DNA of 56,665 nucleotides from Prevotella sp. (GCA_017428925.1 JAFRPY010000021.1:1-56665); one strand, 5' to 3'; shown: positions 1 through 8,533, counted from the stretch's first letter. Program-made: numbers and translations. The notes: a model not told the origin generated them from the letters alone.

Positions 1-35
1 ACGTAGAACAAAATCTTGAATGTGCTTCTTGACAT
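1..35 (-). CDS. N-terminus of a probable tyrosine recombinase (integrase), cut by the window edge
   Basis: Reading leftward from an ATG at 33-35 gives MSRSTFKILFY before the window ends. From memory, this resembles the opening of many Bacteroidetes site-specific tyrosine recombinases carried by transposons and integrated elements, which begin M-K/S-R-S-T-F-K-V-L-F-Y. A minus-strand -7 element (TATATTTG, at 65-72) lies about 30 bp upstream and would drive it. Only 11 codons are visible, so the catalytic R-H-R-Y residues cannot be checked. If correct, the left edge of the window touches an integrated element or an orphan recombinase. A chance match of a short peptide remains possible. Confidence 0.5.
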   Translation of the reverse strand, partial: MSRSTFKILFY

Positions 36-64
36 ACTCTTCAATTCTTTTTCGTTTCAGGCTG

Positions 65-72
65 CAAATATA
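65..72 (-). promoter_or_regulatory. -7 promoter element for the left-edge recombinase
   Basis: CAAATATA on the plus strand is TATATTTG on the minus strand and matches the Bacteroidetes TAnnTTTG element. No good TTTG was seen at -33. Confidence 0.4.
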
Positions 73-342
73 ATACCATTTTTTGAGTTGCTTTTTCGGC
101 AATCCATTGCAGATTGTTGAATCGAAAACCAGTCAGTTTGAACTGCGTCATTCTTCCTTTTTCGTACCCTTGGAATTAGAAAAGTTTAACTCTCAGAAAC
201 GGGTTTCGTGGGTTACGATTTAGAGACCTAACTCTCGCACCAATCCGCATCAAGTTGCATTTTCACCTCGTTCCTAAATTCCCCGTTTTTCCTCGTATTG
301 CCTTTATTTTACGGTCATTCTGCGTTAATCTTCCCAAATCCG
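73..342. other. Intergenic stretch without recognised features
   Basis: This A/T-rich stretch between the left-edge recombinase start and the GH5 promoter holds no convincing ORF, tRNA or terminator. A short dyad CAGTT-TG-AACTG at 134-145 is the only symmetry noticed. It is too short to interpret. Confidence 0.4.
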
Positions 343-373
343 TTGTTTGTTACAACCTTTTTTCGTAACTTTG
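343..373 (+). promoter_or_regulatory. Promoter of the GH5 glucanase gene
   Basis: TAACTTTG at 366-373 fits TAnnTTTG. An upstream TTG/TTTG cluster at 343-349 sits at about the right distance for the -33 element. The start codon is 32 bp downstream. Confidence 0.6.
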
Positions 374-404
374 CGCCCAAAATGAATTACTTATAAACAA
401 CAAT

Positions 405-1760
405 ATGAGAAAGTTTTTTACTACTATTCTTTGCATGTTTGCACTGATGCAACTGCATGCACAGCAGAACATGGAACTGACGGCGCAGGAGGTGGCCCAG
501 CGCATGATGCCCGGATGGAACCTAGGTAACACGATGGAGGCTAACATGTCGTGGGGCAGCAACCCGGCTAAGCTCTTCGAGAACAATGGCGGACTGGCCG
601 GTGAGACAGCCTGGCAACCAACCAAGACCACGCAGGCTGTCATAGACTATGTCAAGTCGCAGGGCTTCCGCTCAGTACGTATCCCATGCGCCTGGGTGTG
701 GGGACATATCGCTGATGCAGACAATTATACCATCGATGCGGCATGGATGAGCAGAGTAAAAGAGATAGTGGACTATTGTATCAATAACGACCTCTATGTA
801 CTGCTGAACGACCATTGGGACGGCGGATGGCTCGACGACAACCTGACGGCCACTGGCGCCCAGAAGGAGAAAAACAAAGCTGTGCTTGCCGCCATCTGGA
901 CACAAATAGCCAACGAGTTCAGTGACTACGACGACCATCTTGTCTTTGCCGGGCAAAACGAGCCGCCCATTGAGAAGGAATCGGACGTCAGCAAGCTGGT
1001 GGAATATCAGCAGACCTTCATCGATGCCGTACGTGCCACGGGTGGGAAAAACGAGAAGCGGCTGCTGGTGGTGCAGGGACCAAGCACAGATGCAGAGAAG
1101 ACCTGCAACTGGCTGGCCAACAAGATACCGACAGATCCCAGCGGGAAACTGGCCGTTGAGATTCACTTCTACTACCCCTGGAACTTCTGGGGCATGACCG
1201 AAGATGCCAACTGGGGTAACATGTTCTATTATTGGGGAAAAGACAATCACGTAAGTGGCTCGAATCACAATGCCACATGGGGCGAGGAATCGCAAATGAC
1301 AGCAATAGCCAACCAATTGAAGGCGAAGTTTATAGACAAGGGCATCCCTGTAATCAATGGCGAATATGGTGTCATCTGGCGTACCGTCAGTGGTGCCAAC
1401 GAAAGTCAGGAGAAGCACAACGCCTCTATCAAGTACTACTATAAGTTCATGAACCAGATGTGCATGGAGCGAGGCATCGTGCCGATGGCCTGGGACACCA
1501 ACAGTACGGGAACCAATCAGATGACCATTATCAACCGTAAAGACCTGACCATCTACAACCAGTATATGATTGACGGCATCCACGAGGCCATGGAGGCGGT
1601 GGGAATACCTCTGACTGCCATTTCTTCAATTAAAAATGGCAGGACTGAAACAAGAAGCAGAATCTACGATTTGTCGGGCAGAGTAGTGCCTGACCAACAG
1701 ATGTCACGTCTGCCCAAAGGCGTATATATCCAGAATGGCAGAAAACACATTATTCCATAA
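405..1760 (+). CDS. Secreted glycoside hydrolase family 5 endoglucanase-type enzyme
   Basis: The 451-residue protein starts with a signal peptide (residues 1 to about 20, ending LHAQ). It then carries a complete GH5 barrel. Visible family landmarks are GWNLGNTMEA near 37-46, the acid/base glutamate in QNEP (E186), HFYYPW at 254-259 and the nucleophile in NGEYG (E320). The family hydrolyses beta-1,4-glucans or related beta-mannans or xyloglucans by a retaining mechanism; the substrate cannot be fixed from sequence alone. Residues about 407-451 form a short tail (IYDLSGRVV, LPKGVYIQNGRK) like the C-terminal sorting-type domains of secreted Bacteroidetes proteins. No second catalytic or binding module is seen. 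It appears monocistronic with its own promoter. Confidence 0.9.
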   Translation: MRKFFTTILCMFALMQLHAQQNMELTAQEVAQRMMPGWNLGNTMEANMSWGSNPAKLFENNGGLAGETAWQPTKTTQAVIDYVKSQGFRSVRIPCAWVWGHIADADNYTIDAAWMSRVKEIVDYCINNDLYVLLNDHWDGGWLDDNLTATGAQKEKNKAVLAAIWTQIANEFSDYDDHLVFAGQNEPPIEKESDVSKLVEYQQTFIDAVRATGGKNEKRLLVVQGPSTDAEKTCNWLANKIPTDPSGKLAVEIHFYYPWNFWGMTEDANWGNMFYYWGKDNHVSGSNHNATWGEESQMTAIANQLKAKFIDKGIPVINGEYGVIWRTVSGANESQEKHNASIKYYYKFMNQMCMERGIVPMAWDTNSTGTNQMTIINRKDLTIYNQYMIDGIHEAMEAVGIPLTAISSIKNGRTETRSRIYDLSGRVVPDQQMSRLPKGVYIQNGRKHIIP

Positions 1761-1801
1761 CCTGACCTGTACCTTATTAATATAAATACAATACGAACAT
1801 A

Positions 1802-2107
1802 ATGGAATTACACTACACTGGCGTTATCATTGCGGCGAGCACATTCCTGATTATCGGAATGTTCCATCCGCTGGTCATCAAGACGGAATATCACTCGGGA
1901 ACCCGCTATTGGTGGGTGTTCCTGATTTTGGGAATCATCACCATCGGATGGGCATTCATGATTGAAAACGTCATACTCTCGGCCATCATGGGCGTTGTAG
2001 GTGCGTCGCTGCTTTGGAGCATCGGCGAACTGTTTGCTCAGAAAAAGCGGGTGAAAAGGGGATGGTTCCCGATGAACCCGAAACGCAAACACGAATACGA
2101 GGACTGA
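1802..2107 (+). CDS. DUF4491 small membrane protein
   Basis: This 101-residue protein has three hydrophobic segments (about residues 6-25, 37-55 and 58-75) and a basic C-terminal tail (KKRVKRGWFPMNPKRKHEYED). Sequence and length fit DUF4491, a Bacteroidetes inner-membrane family of unknown function. Its TGA stop overlaps the ATG of rlmH (TGATG), so the two are almost certainly translationally coupled. This pairing is one I associate with Bacteroidales genomes. No function is claimed. Confidence 0.8.
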   Translation: MELHYTGVIIAASTFLIIGMFHPLVIKTEYHSGTRYWWVFLILGIITIGWAFMIENVILSAIMGVVGASLLWSIGELFAQKKRVKRGWFPMNPKRKHEYED

Positions 2108-2577
2108 TGAAAACGCTTTTGATTCTTGTAGGCAAGACGGTGAACAAGCATTTTGTGGCGGGCATCAACGACTATGTTGAACGCATCGGCCACTATATGC
2201 CTTTCAGCATCACAACCATTCCGGAACTGAAAAACGCGAAATCGCTCTCGGAAGAGCAGCAGAAGGAAAAGGAGGGGGAACTGATTCTGAAACAACTGCA
2301 GGCATCGGACACTGTGGTGCTTTTAGACGAGTACGGCACGGAGATGCGCAGCATTGAGTTTGCCAGTTGGCTGCAGAAAATACAGAACTCGTCGCGCCGC
2401 CTGGTATTCATCATCGGCGGCCCCTACGGTTTCTCCCCTGCCCTCTACCAGCGTGCGAACCACAAGATTTCGCTCTCGCGCATGACGTTCAGCCATCAGA
2501 TGGTGCGCCTGGTGTTCACGGAGCAGATTTATCGTGCCTGCACCATACTGAAAGGTGAGCCCTATCATCATGAGTGA
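2107..2577 (+). CDS. rlmH: 23S rRNA (pseudouridine1915-N3)-methyltransferase RlmH
   Basis: RlmH is a small SPOUT-fold enzyme that uses S-adenosylmethionine to methylate pseudouridine 1915 in helix 69 of 23S rRNA on assembled 70S ribosomes. The 156-residue length is typical. The opening KTLLILVGKT, the cofactor-knot motif FIIGGPYGF and the C-terminal SLSRMTFSHQMVRLVFTEQIYRA are characteristic. A longer reading frame begins at 2014. The ATG at 2107, overlapping the DUF4491 stop, was chosen because it gives the family's usual N-terminus and length. Confidence 0.95.
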   Translation: MKTLLILVGKTVNKHFVAGINDYVERIGHYMPFSITTIPELKNAKSLSEEQQKEKEGELILKQLQASDTVVLLDEYGTEMRSIEFASWLQKIQNSSRRLVFIIGGPYGFSPALYQRANHKISLSRMTFSHQMVRLVFTEQIYRACTILKGEPYHHE

Positions 2578-2669
2578 GGTTTATCTCTATATTCCAATTT
2601 TTTAATTTTATAATTTTATAATTTTTGAATTATTTTATAAGGGTTTGTCGAAAATAATCTATACCTTTG
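2578..2669 (+). promoter_or_regulatory. A/T-rich leader with the uxuA promoter
   Basis: The rlmH-uxuA gap is very A/T-rich. TACCTTTG at 2662-2669 matches the -7 consensus, 39 bp before the uxuA start. An upstream TTTG at 2644-2647 is only 14 bp away, so the -33 element is uncertain. Confidence 0.55.
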
Positions 2670-2708
2670 CAACACAAACTTTATAATTAATCAAAAAACA
2701 GAGAAACT

Positions 2709-3962
2709 TTGGAAAGAACCTGGAGATGGTTTGGCAAGAAGGACAAGATTACGCTTGCCATGCTGAAACAAATCGGAGTGGAGGGCATCGTGACGGCCCT
2801 GCACGATGTGCCGCTCGGCGAAGTGTGGACACGTGAGAAAATTCGCGACCTGCGAGAGTATATTGAATCCTACGGCATGCGATGGAGCGTGGTGGAGAGC
2901 CTGCCCGTGGTGGAGACCATCAAGTACGGCGGTCCCGACCGTGACCATCAGATAGAGGTCTATAAGGAAAGCCTCAGAAATCTCTCGGCAGAGGGCATCC
3001 ACTGCATTTGCTACAACTTCATGCCCGTGCTCGACTGGGCCCGCACCGACCTGTTCCACAACAATCCCAACGGTGCCACGAACCTCTACTTCAACTATGC
3101 CGAATTTGCCTATTTCGACATCTACATCCTGAAGCGTGAGGGTGCCCGCGAGGAATGGGCGCAGTTCCGCTTCCCCGAAGGCGTGGGCGAAGGCCGCAAC
3201 GTGCTGGCTGAGTGCGATGAACTGGCCAAGACGATGACGCCCGAGATGGATCACAAACTGGTGGAGAACATCGTCATCAAGACGCAGGGATTCGTATCGG
3301 GCAATTTCAGCGAGAACGACGAGGCTCCCGTGCAGAAGTTCCGCGAGTTCCTCGACCTCTACAAGGGCATCGACAAGGCTCAGTTGCGCGCGAACATGAA
3401 GTACTTCCTAGAGGCCATCATGCCCACTTGCGAGGAATACGGCATGAACATGTGCGTGCATCCCGACGATCCCCCCATCGAGATTCTCGGACTGCCGCGC
3501 ATCGTGCGCACCGAGGAGGATATCCAGTGGTTCCTTGATGCCGTTCCCAACAAGCACAACGGCCTTACCTTCTGTGCAGGAAGTCTTTCGGCCGGAGCAT
3601 ATAATAACGTAGTTGAACTGGCCAAGAAATTCGCCTCGCGCACCCATTTTGTTCACCTGCGCTCGTGCCACATCTTCCCTAATGGCGACTTCACCGAGGC
3701 CAGCCACCTAGGCGGACGTGCCGACCTGATTGAACTCTGCCGCATCTTCGAGAAGGAGAATCCTGAGTTGCCCATGCGTGTTGACCACGGCATGACCTTC
3801 ACCGACGAGCCTGGTGGCATCCTCGACGAGAGCAGCCACGGCCATAATGCCGGCTATACGCTCCTTGGCCGCATGTTCGCCCTCGGACAGGTGCAGGGCA
3901 TCCTTGCCACCGTTGACCGCGAGTTGGGAATAGATTACAAACAGCCAGGGTTCTACGATTAA
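2709..3962 (+). CDS. uxuA: Mannonate dehydratase
   Basis: UxuA dehydrates D-mannonate to 2-keto-3-deoxy-D-gluconate in glucuronate catabolism. The 417-residue protein opens TWRWFGKKDKITLAMLKQIG and contains GIVTALHDVP (about 26-35), MCVHPDDPP (248-256) and RVDHGMTF near the C-terminus, all typical of the metal-dependent xylose-isomerase-fold family. The best start is an unusual TTG at 2709: no in-frame ATG or GTG lies between the promoter and the conserved ERTWRWFG segment. It is followed by uxuB, and with uxaC at 30.5 kb it supplies the glucuronate-to-KDG steps. A palindromic repeat begins four bases after its stop. Confidence 0.93.
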   Translation: MERTWRWFGKKDKITLAMLKQIGVEGIVTALHDVPLGEVWTREKIRDLREYIESYGMRWSVVESLPVVETIKYGGPDRDHQIEVYKESLRNLSAEGIHCICYNFMPVLDWARTDLFHNNPNGATNLYFNYAEFAYFDIYILKREGAREEWAQFRFPEGVGEGRNVLAECDELAKTMTPEMDHKLVENIVIKTQGFVSGNFSENDEAPVQKFREFLDLYKGIDKAQLRANMKYFLEAIMPTCEEYGMNMCVHPDDPPIEILGLPRIVRTEEDIQWFLDAVPNKHNGLTFCAGSLSAGAYNNVVELAKKFASRTHFVHLRSCHIFPNGDFTEASHLGGRADLIELCRIFEKENPELPMRVDHGMTFTDEPGGILDESSHGHNAGYTLLGRMFALGQVQGILATVDRELGIDYKQPGFYD

Positions 3963-3964
3963 GA

Positions 3965-3996
3965 ACCCACCCCCAACCCCTCCCGAAGGGAGGGGA
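3965..3996 (-). repeat. G/C-rich palindromic repeat, copy A (uxuA 3' end)
   Basis: An 8-bp perfect inverted repeat (CCCCTCCC at 3977-3984, GGGAGGGG at 3988-3995, 3-nt loop) is preceded by a C-rich flank. Read on the minus strand it gives the family pattern: palindrome, three bases, then a G-rich tail. It lies in the uxuA-uxuB gap and could also form an RNA hairpin there. Confidence 0.75.
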
Positions 3997-4027
3997 GTTT
4001 TTACAACGACAATAAAAATAATATATT

Positions 4028-5659
4028 ATGAGACTAAACGATATTATACAGTTTAATTCAGAATACGTAGCACAACACCCCTCCCTTGGGGAGGGGACAG
4101 GGGGTAGGCTCCTTGAATGGGAGACCAAAGGCTATGAACTCCCTAAGTTTGACATCAAGGCCCTGCGCGAAAAGACCGCCAAGGAACCCACATGGGTGCA
4201 TTTCGGAGGCGGTAACATCTTCCGCGCCTTCCCTGCCGCCATCCTCAACGATGCGCTAAACACGGGCAAGTACGACCGGGGCGTCATCGTAGCAGAGACC
4301 TTCGACTTCGAGGTCATCGACAAGGCCTATGCCCCCTACAACAACCTTTCGCTTTGTGTGAACCTCTGCTCCGACGGCACCATCGAGAAGAAGGTCATCG
4401 CTAGCGTGACTGAAGCCCTGAAGGCTGACCCGCAGTTTGAGGACTGGAACCGGCTGGTGGAGATTTTCCGCAACCCATCGCTCCAGATGATTTCGTTCAC
4501 CATCACCGAAAAGGGCTATAGCTACAACGAAGCTGATTTGGCCCGCGGACTGAAGCCCGTGTTTGCATTGGGCAAGGTGACCGCATTGCTTTATGAGCGC
4601 TGGCAGGCAGGACAATTGCCCCTCACTGTCCAGTCGATGGACAACTGCTCGCACAACGGTGACAAGGTGAAGGCTGGTGTGTTCGCATACGCCGAACGCT
4701 GGGCTGCAGACGGACTTGTGCCACAGGCTTTCGTGGACTACCTGAAGGATGAGAGCAAGATTACGTTCCCGTGGTCGATGATTGATAAGATTACCCCGCG
4801 CCCACACCAGAAGGTGAAGGAAATGCTGGCTGCCGACGGATTCGAGGACAACGACTATATCGAGACCGAAAAGCACACGTTCACCGCACCCTTCGTGAAT
4901 GCTGAGGAAGTGCAGTATCTGGTCATCGAGGACAACTACACCAACGGCCGTCCCCCACTCCATCTCGGCGGGGCGCTCTACACCACTCGCGAAACCGTTG
5001 ACAAAGTGGAGACCATGAAGGTGACCACCTGTCTGAATCCGCTCCACACCGCCATGAGCATCTATGGTTGCATGCTCGACTACACGCTCATCTCGGCAGA
5101 GATGGCCGACGAAGACCTTCGTCCGTTCATCCAGAAAATCGGCTATATCGAAGCGATGCCTGTGGTGACAGACCCGGGAGTGCTCAATCCTTACGAGTTT
5201 ATCGGTGCCGTCATCGACCGTCGTCTGCCCAATCCATTCATGCCCGATGCTCCCCAACGTATCGCTATGGACACCTCGCAGAAGCTGCCCATCCGTTTTG
5301 GCGAAACCCTGAAGAAATACATCGCCCGTGGTCTGGACAAGAGTAACCTTGTGCTCATCCCGCTCACACTGGCCGGTTATGCCCGCTACCTGAAGGGCAT
5401 CAAGGACAATGGAGAACCGTTTGAGCCGTCGCCCGACCCCATGCTTGCCGAACTTCAGGCCATCGTTGCACCGCTCGAGATTGGCAAGCCTGACCAAGAC
5501 TGGAGTCCCCTGAAGAAACTTTATTCCCGCAAGGATGTCTTCGGTCTTGACCTCTACGAGGCAGGACTTGGCGAACAGATTGAAGGAATGGTGAAGGAAC
5601 TATATGCCGGACCGGGAGCCGTACGCGCCACGCTACATAAATATGTAGCCGCCCGCTAA
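4028..5659 (+). CDS. uxuB: Fructuronate reductase / mannitol dehydrogenase family oxidoreductase (UxuB role)
   Basis: The 543-residue protein belongs to the long-chain mannitol dehydrogenase family. THWVH-like FGGGNIFRAF (59-68) is the N-terminal dinucleotide-binding region, and the central and C-terminal conserved blocks (ITEKGYSYN, MDNCSHNGD, FPWSMIDKITPRP) are present. Next to uxuA, the expected reaction is NAD(P)H-linked interconversion of fructuronate and mannonate. Residues 17-27 (HPSLGEGTGGR) are encoded by a palindromic repeat and look like an in-frame insertion ahead of the conserved WETKGYELPKFD segment. An alternative without the insertion would need a start inside the conserved region, which is not available. 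Assignment to fructuronate rather than mannitol or altronate rests on the neighbour. Confidence 0.85.
   Translation: MRLNDIIQFNSEYVAQHPSLGEGTGGRLLEWETKGYELPKFDIKALREKTAKEPTWVHFGGGNIFRAFPAAILNDALNTGKYDRGVIVAETFDFEVIDKAYAPYNNLSLCVNLCSDGTIEKKVIASVTEALKADPQFEDWNRLVEIFRNPSLQMISFTITEKGYSYNEADLARGLKPVFALGKVTALLYERWQAGQLPLTVQSMDNCSHNGDKVKAGVFAYAERWAADGLVPQAFVDYLKDESKITFPWSMIDKITPRPHQKVKEMLAADGFEDNDYIETEKHTFTAPFVNAEEVQYLVIEDNYTNGRPPLHLGGALYTTRETVDKVETMKVTTCLNPLHTAMSIYGCMLDYTLISAEMADEDLRPFIQKIGYIEAMPVVTDPGVLNPYEFIGAVIDRRLPNPFMPDAPQRIAMDTSQKLPIRFGETLKKYIARGLDKSNLVLIPLTLAGYARYLKGIKDNGEPFEPSPDPMLAELQAIVAPLEIGKPDQDWSPLKKLYSRKDVFGLDLYEAGLGEQIEGMVKELYAGPGAVRATLHKYVAAR
4078..4108 (+). repeat. G/C-rich palindromic repeat, copy B (inside uxuB)
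   Basis: CCCCTCCC (4078-4085), TTG, GGGAGGGG (4089-4096), ACA, then a G-rich tail to 4108. It is read in frame as residues 17-27 of UxuB and is in the opposite orientation to copy A, with centres about 101 bp apart. Confidence 0.8.
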
Positions 5660-5670
5660 AATCATCACAT

Positions 5671-5705
5671 CCGCCTTGCAACACATGCAGGACGGGTGAC
5701 TTTTT
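5671..5705 (+). terminator. Intrinsic terminator after uxuB
   Basis: CCGCCTTGCA and TGCAGGACGG pair around the loop ACACA with one mismatch and one wobble, followed within five bases by TTTTT. It lies 11 bp after the uxuB stop and before the receptor start. Confidence 0.65.
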
Positions 5706-5725
5706 ATAACCAAACTATCACAATA

Positions 5726-7819
5726 ATGTACAAAACCATCTTTAACAAACGAGAGGTCTTGCGCTTTAAGCAGTTCACAAACAAAGGCTATGCGCTGTTC
5801 AGCTGTCTTGGACGAGAGGTCGTGATAAGCACACTGAGCGTGGCAACCCTTACGAACGCTAAAGCCGACGGCATCAGCACTCACCCCGAGTATGCCGACA
5901 ATGACCAGCCTCAAAGGGAGGTCTTGCTCGACGACGTGGAAGTCGCGGGCTCTCGAGCGCCGCTTGCATTAGGACAGGCGGCGAGAATGGTAACTGTACT
6001 GAGCCGCGAGGACATTCAGGCGGCGCCGGTACAAAGTGTTAACGATTTACTGAAGTATGCCGCAGGTGTGGATGTCCGCCAGCGAGGACCCATTGGAGCG
6101 CAGACAGACATCGGCATCCGAGGAGGAACACAAGAGCAAGTGGCCGTCTTGCTCAACGGGATCAACATTTGTGATCCGCAAACAGGGCACAACACCTTCG
6201 ATTTTCCTGTAGACATTTGCGAGATTGAGCGCATTGAAGTAATAGAAGGCCCGGCAGGAAGGACCTTTGGCACTTCAAGCATGATGGGTGCCATCAACAT
6301 CGTTACAAGAAATTCAGGAAAATCCGCTGATTCCGAAGCATCAGGAGCATCGCGCGAAGCCTGCCTCCATCTGGAAGGCGGTTCGTTTGGCTATCTTTCG
6401 ACAGGCGGCTACGGAAATATCACCAGTGGAAATTGGAGCAACCAGCTGAGCGCATCCTATACAAGAAGCGACGGCTACAGCCGAAACAAGGCTGGTGGAC
6501 TGAACATGGACTACAGTGGCGGCAAAGTATTTTACCAAGGTGGATTTCGGGATAATACCATTACCGCGAACTGGCACGCAGGACTTTCAACGAAAGAATT
6601 TGGAAGCAACACTTTTTATAGTAAGAATTTTGACAATCAATACGAGAAAACTACCAAGTGGTTTACGGCCCTTCAGGGAGAGACAAAGGGCAGTTGGCTT
6701 CATTTCAGACCAGCAATTTATTGGAACCGCTCGGAAGACCGTTTCGAACTATTCCGCAACGAACCAGACAAGTATCCGTTCAACTATCATCGGTCCGATG
6801 TATTCGGCGTGAACTTGAACAGTTGGTTCGACTGGAATTTAGGGTGCACGGCCTTTGGAGCAGAATTCCGAAACGAAGATGTCATCAGCGGTAATCTTGG
6901 CGAACCTCTCAACCACACAAAACACATCAACGGAACTGAACGAGACTATGAATATGGACTTAACCGCACGAATCTGAGTTTTTATCTGGAGCACAACATT
7001 CTATTGAACAATTTTACGCTAAGTGCTGGTTTCATTGCCTTTAAGAATACGTGGAATGAATCGGACTTTAAGCTCTATCCAGGCATTGATGCAAGCTATC
7101 GTTTCAACGAGAACTGGAAGCTTTATGCTTCTTGGAACACCTCACTCCGCATGCCATCGGTCACCGAACTATACTATAGTGTGGGCGACCGTAAAGCCGA
7201 CAAATACCTGAAACCCGAAGAACTCTCGGCCATTGAAACGGGCATTAAATACCGTTCACGTATCGTTCAATGCAGTTTGAGCGGATTCTACCATCATTGC
7301 AAGAACATGATAGACTGGGTGATGAACATCAGCGAGGCTGACCCCGTTTGGAAAAGCATGAACTACACAAGGGTGAATACACTTGGTTTAGAGACTGCCG
7401 TTTACGTTGATTTCAAGGAACGGATAGCGAATCAAAACGTACTGAAAAACCTTAACATTTCATATTGCTATATGAATCGTGAGAAAGATGAGCAGGAGAA
7501 GTATGTAAAGACGTTGTCCACACTTGAGCACCTGCGGCATAAACTGGTGGCCTCGGTGCAGTTGCAATTGCTGAAACGAATGGATTTAGGCATCAGTTAC
7601 CGCTTTCAAGACCGAGCCGGAAGTTATACCGACAAGCAGGATAATGTTCAGGACTATGCCCCCTATTCCATCGTAGACGCCCGGTTATCGTGGAACGACA
7701 CGAGATATGAGGCATACGTGGAAGCCAACAATATCCTAAACAATAAAGACTATGTGGATTATGGCAACGTGCCACAACCTAGCGTTTGGTTTATAAGTGG
7801 CCTGAAATTGAAGATTTAG
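5726..7819 (+). CDS. TonB-dependent outer-membrane receptor, BtuB-like
   Basis: The chosen ATG gives 697 residues; an in-frame GTG at 5696 lies inside the preceding terminator and was not used. The N-terminus is long and basic-hydrophobic (signal region about 1-48), as in Bacteroidales receptors annotated as BtuB-like. The plug follows at about 65-198: DDVEVAGSRAPL, QSVNDLLKYAAGVDVRQRG, IRGGT, VLLNGI, IEVIEGPAGRTFGTSSMMGAINI. The rest is a 22-strand-type barrel ending in the aromatic/hydrophobic WFISGLKLKI. The family imports cobalamin or related chelates using TonB energy. No cobalamin riboswitch was recognised upstream and no btuFCD genes are in the window, so the ligand is inferred only from similarity. 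It converges on queC with a 20-bp gap. Confidence 0.85.
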   Translation: MYKTIFNKREVLRFKQFTNKGYALFSCLGREVVISTLSVATLTNAKADGISTHPEYADNDQPQREVLLDDVEVAGSRAPLALGQAARMVTVLSREDIQAAPVQSVNDLLKYAAGVDVRQRGPIGAQTDIGIRGGTQEQVAVLLNGINICDPQTGHNTFDFPVDICEIERIEVIEGPAGRTFGTSSMMGAINIVTRNSGKSADSEASGASREACLHLEGGSFGYLSTGGYGNITSGNWSNQLSASYTRSDGYSRNKAGGLNMDYSGGKVFYQGGFRDNTITANWHAGLSTKEFGSNTFYSKNFDNQYEKTTKWFTALQGETKGSWLHFRPAIYWNRSEDRFELFRNEPDKYPFNYHRSDVFGVNLNSWFDWNLGCTAFGAEFRNEDVISGNLGEPLNHTKHINGTERDYEYGLNRTNLSFYLEHNILLNNFTLSAGFIAFKNTWNESDFKLYPGIDASYRFNENWKLYASWNTSLRMPSVTELYYSVGDRKADKYLKPEELSAIETGIKYRSRIVQCSLSGFYHHCKNMIDWVMNISEADPVWKSMNYTRVNTLGLETAVYVDFKERIANQNVLKNLNISYCYMNREKDEQEKYVKTLSTLEHLRHKLVASVQLQLLKRMDLGISYRFQDRAGSYTDKQDNVQDYAPYSIVDARLSWNDTRYEAYVEANNILNNKDYVDYGNVPQPSVWFISGLKLKI

Positions 7820-7839
7820 GCGGAACTTACGCGTGAAGA

Positions 7840-8493
7840 CTATTCCTCGTAAATGGTAGTATCCGGAATGCCGGCATCGGCCAGAGCCTCCTTTCGCTCC
7901 ACGCAGGTGCCGCATTTTCCGCAATGATGACTGCCGCCTTTATAGCAACTCCATGTCTTGGAATAGTCAATGCCGAGTTCTTTCCCTCGCATTGCAATCT
8001 TGCTCTTTGTGATATTCGTATAGGGCGCAAAGATTTCTATACCTGGGAAAGTGCCGGTACGTGTAGCCTCGCTCATGGCACGCACAAACTCCGGACGGCA
8101 ATCAGGATAGATGGTATGGTCGCCTCCGTGGTTGGCCATCATCACATACTTCAGATTACGGCTCTCGGCAATTCCTGCGGCAATAGCCAGCATGATGCCA
8201 TTACGGAACGGAACCACCGTTGACTTCATGTTTTCGTCGGCATAGTGGCCTTCGGGAATGGCATCATCTCCCGCCAAAAGCGAACTCTTGAAATAGTCAG
8301 GCATGAATGCCAATGGGATAACGATATGTTCAATGCCCAGTTTCTTGGTATGATATTTGGCGAAGGGCAGTTCTTTTCCATTATGGTTGCTCCCATAGTC
8401 GAATGATACGGCCAGGGCAATCCGCTCGCGGTAATCATATAGCAAGGTGGTGGAATCCATGCCACCACTCAGAATCAGCACACAGTCTTTCAT
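7840..8493 (-). CDS. queC: 7-cyano-7-deazaguanine synthase
   Basis: QueC converts 7-carboxy-7-deazaguanine to preQ0 with ATP and ammonia, a step in queuosine biosynthesis. The 217-residue protein has the PP-loop SGGMDS at 9-14, the FRNGIMLAIAAGIAE region (96-110) and HGGDHTIYPDCRPEF (122-136). Four zinc-binding cysteines lie near the C-terminus (C183, C191, C194, C197). All signature residues are intact. No queD or queE is adjacent. It is transcribed alone from a promoter shared back-to-back with the DUF4923 lipoprotein gene. Confidence 0.95.
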   Translation of the reverse strand: MKDCVLILSGGMDSTTLLYDYRERIALAVSFDYGSNHNGKELPFAKYHTKKLGIEHIVIPLAFMPDYFKSSLLAGDDAIPEGHYADENMKSTVVPFRNGIMLAIAAGIAESRNLKYVMMANHGGDHTIYPDCRPEFVRAMSEATRTGTFPGIEIFAPYTNITKSKIAMRGKELGIDYSKTWSCYKGGSHHCGKCGTCVERKEALADAGIPDTTIYEE

Positions 8494-8533
8494 GTTGACA
8501 GCCTTAAATTTGCATTTAAATTAAATATCCGTG

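Noticed and set aside
4256-5497. 413-codon open frame on the minus strand
   Set aside because: Antisense shadow of uxuB caused by G/C-rich third positions; no recognisable protein features.
5660-5725. Cobalamin riboswitch ahead of the BtuB-like receptor
   Set aside because: The gap is only 66 bp and is occupied by a terminator hairpin; no B12-box-like core was found.
5696-5725. GTG start extending the BtuB-like receptor by ten residues
   Set aside because: It lies within the uxuB terminator, and the ATG at 5726 gives the expected MYKTIFNKRE start.
8494-8533. preQ1 riboswitch ahead of queC
   Set aside because: The leader is only about 35 nt and no preQ1 aptamer pseudoknot pattern could be recognised.
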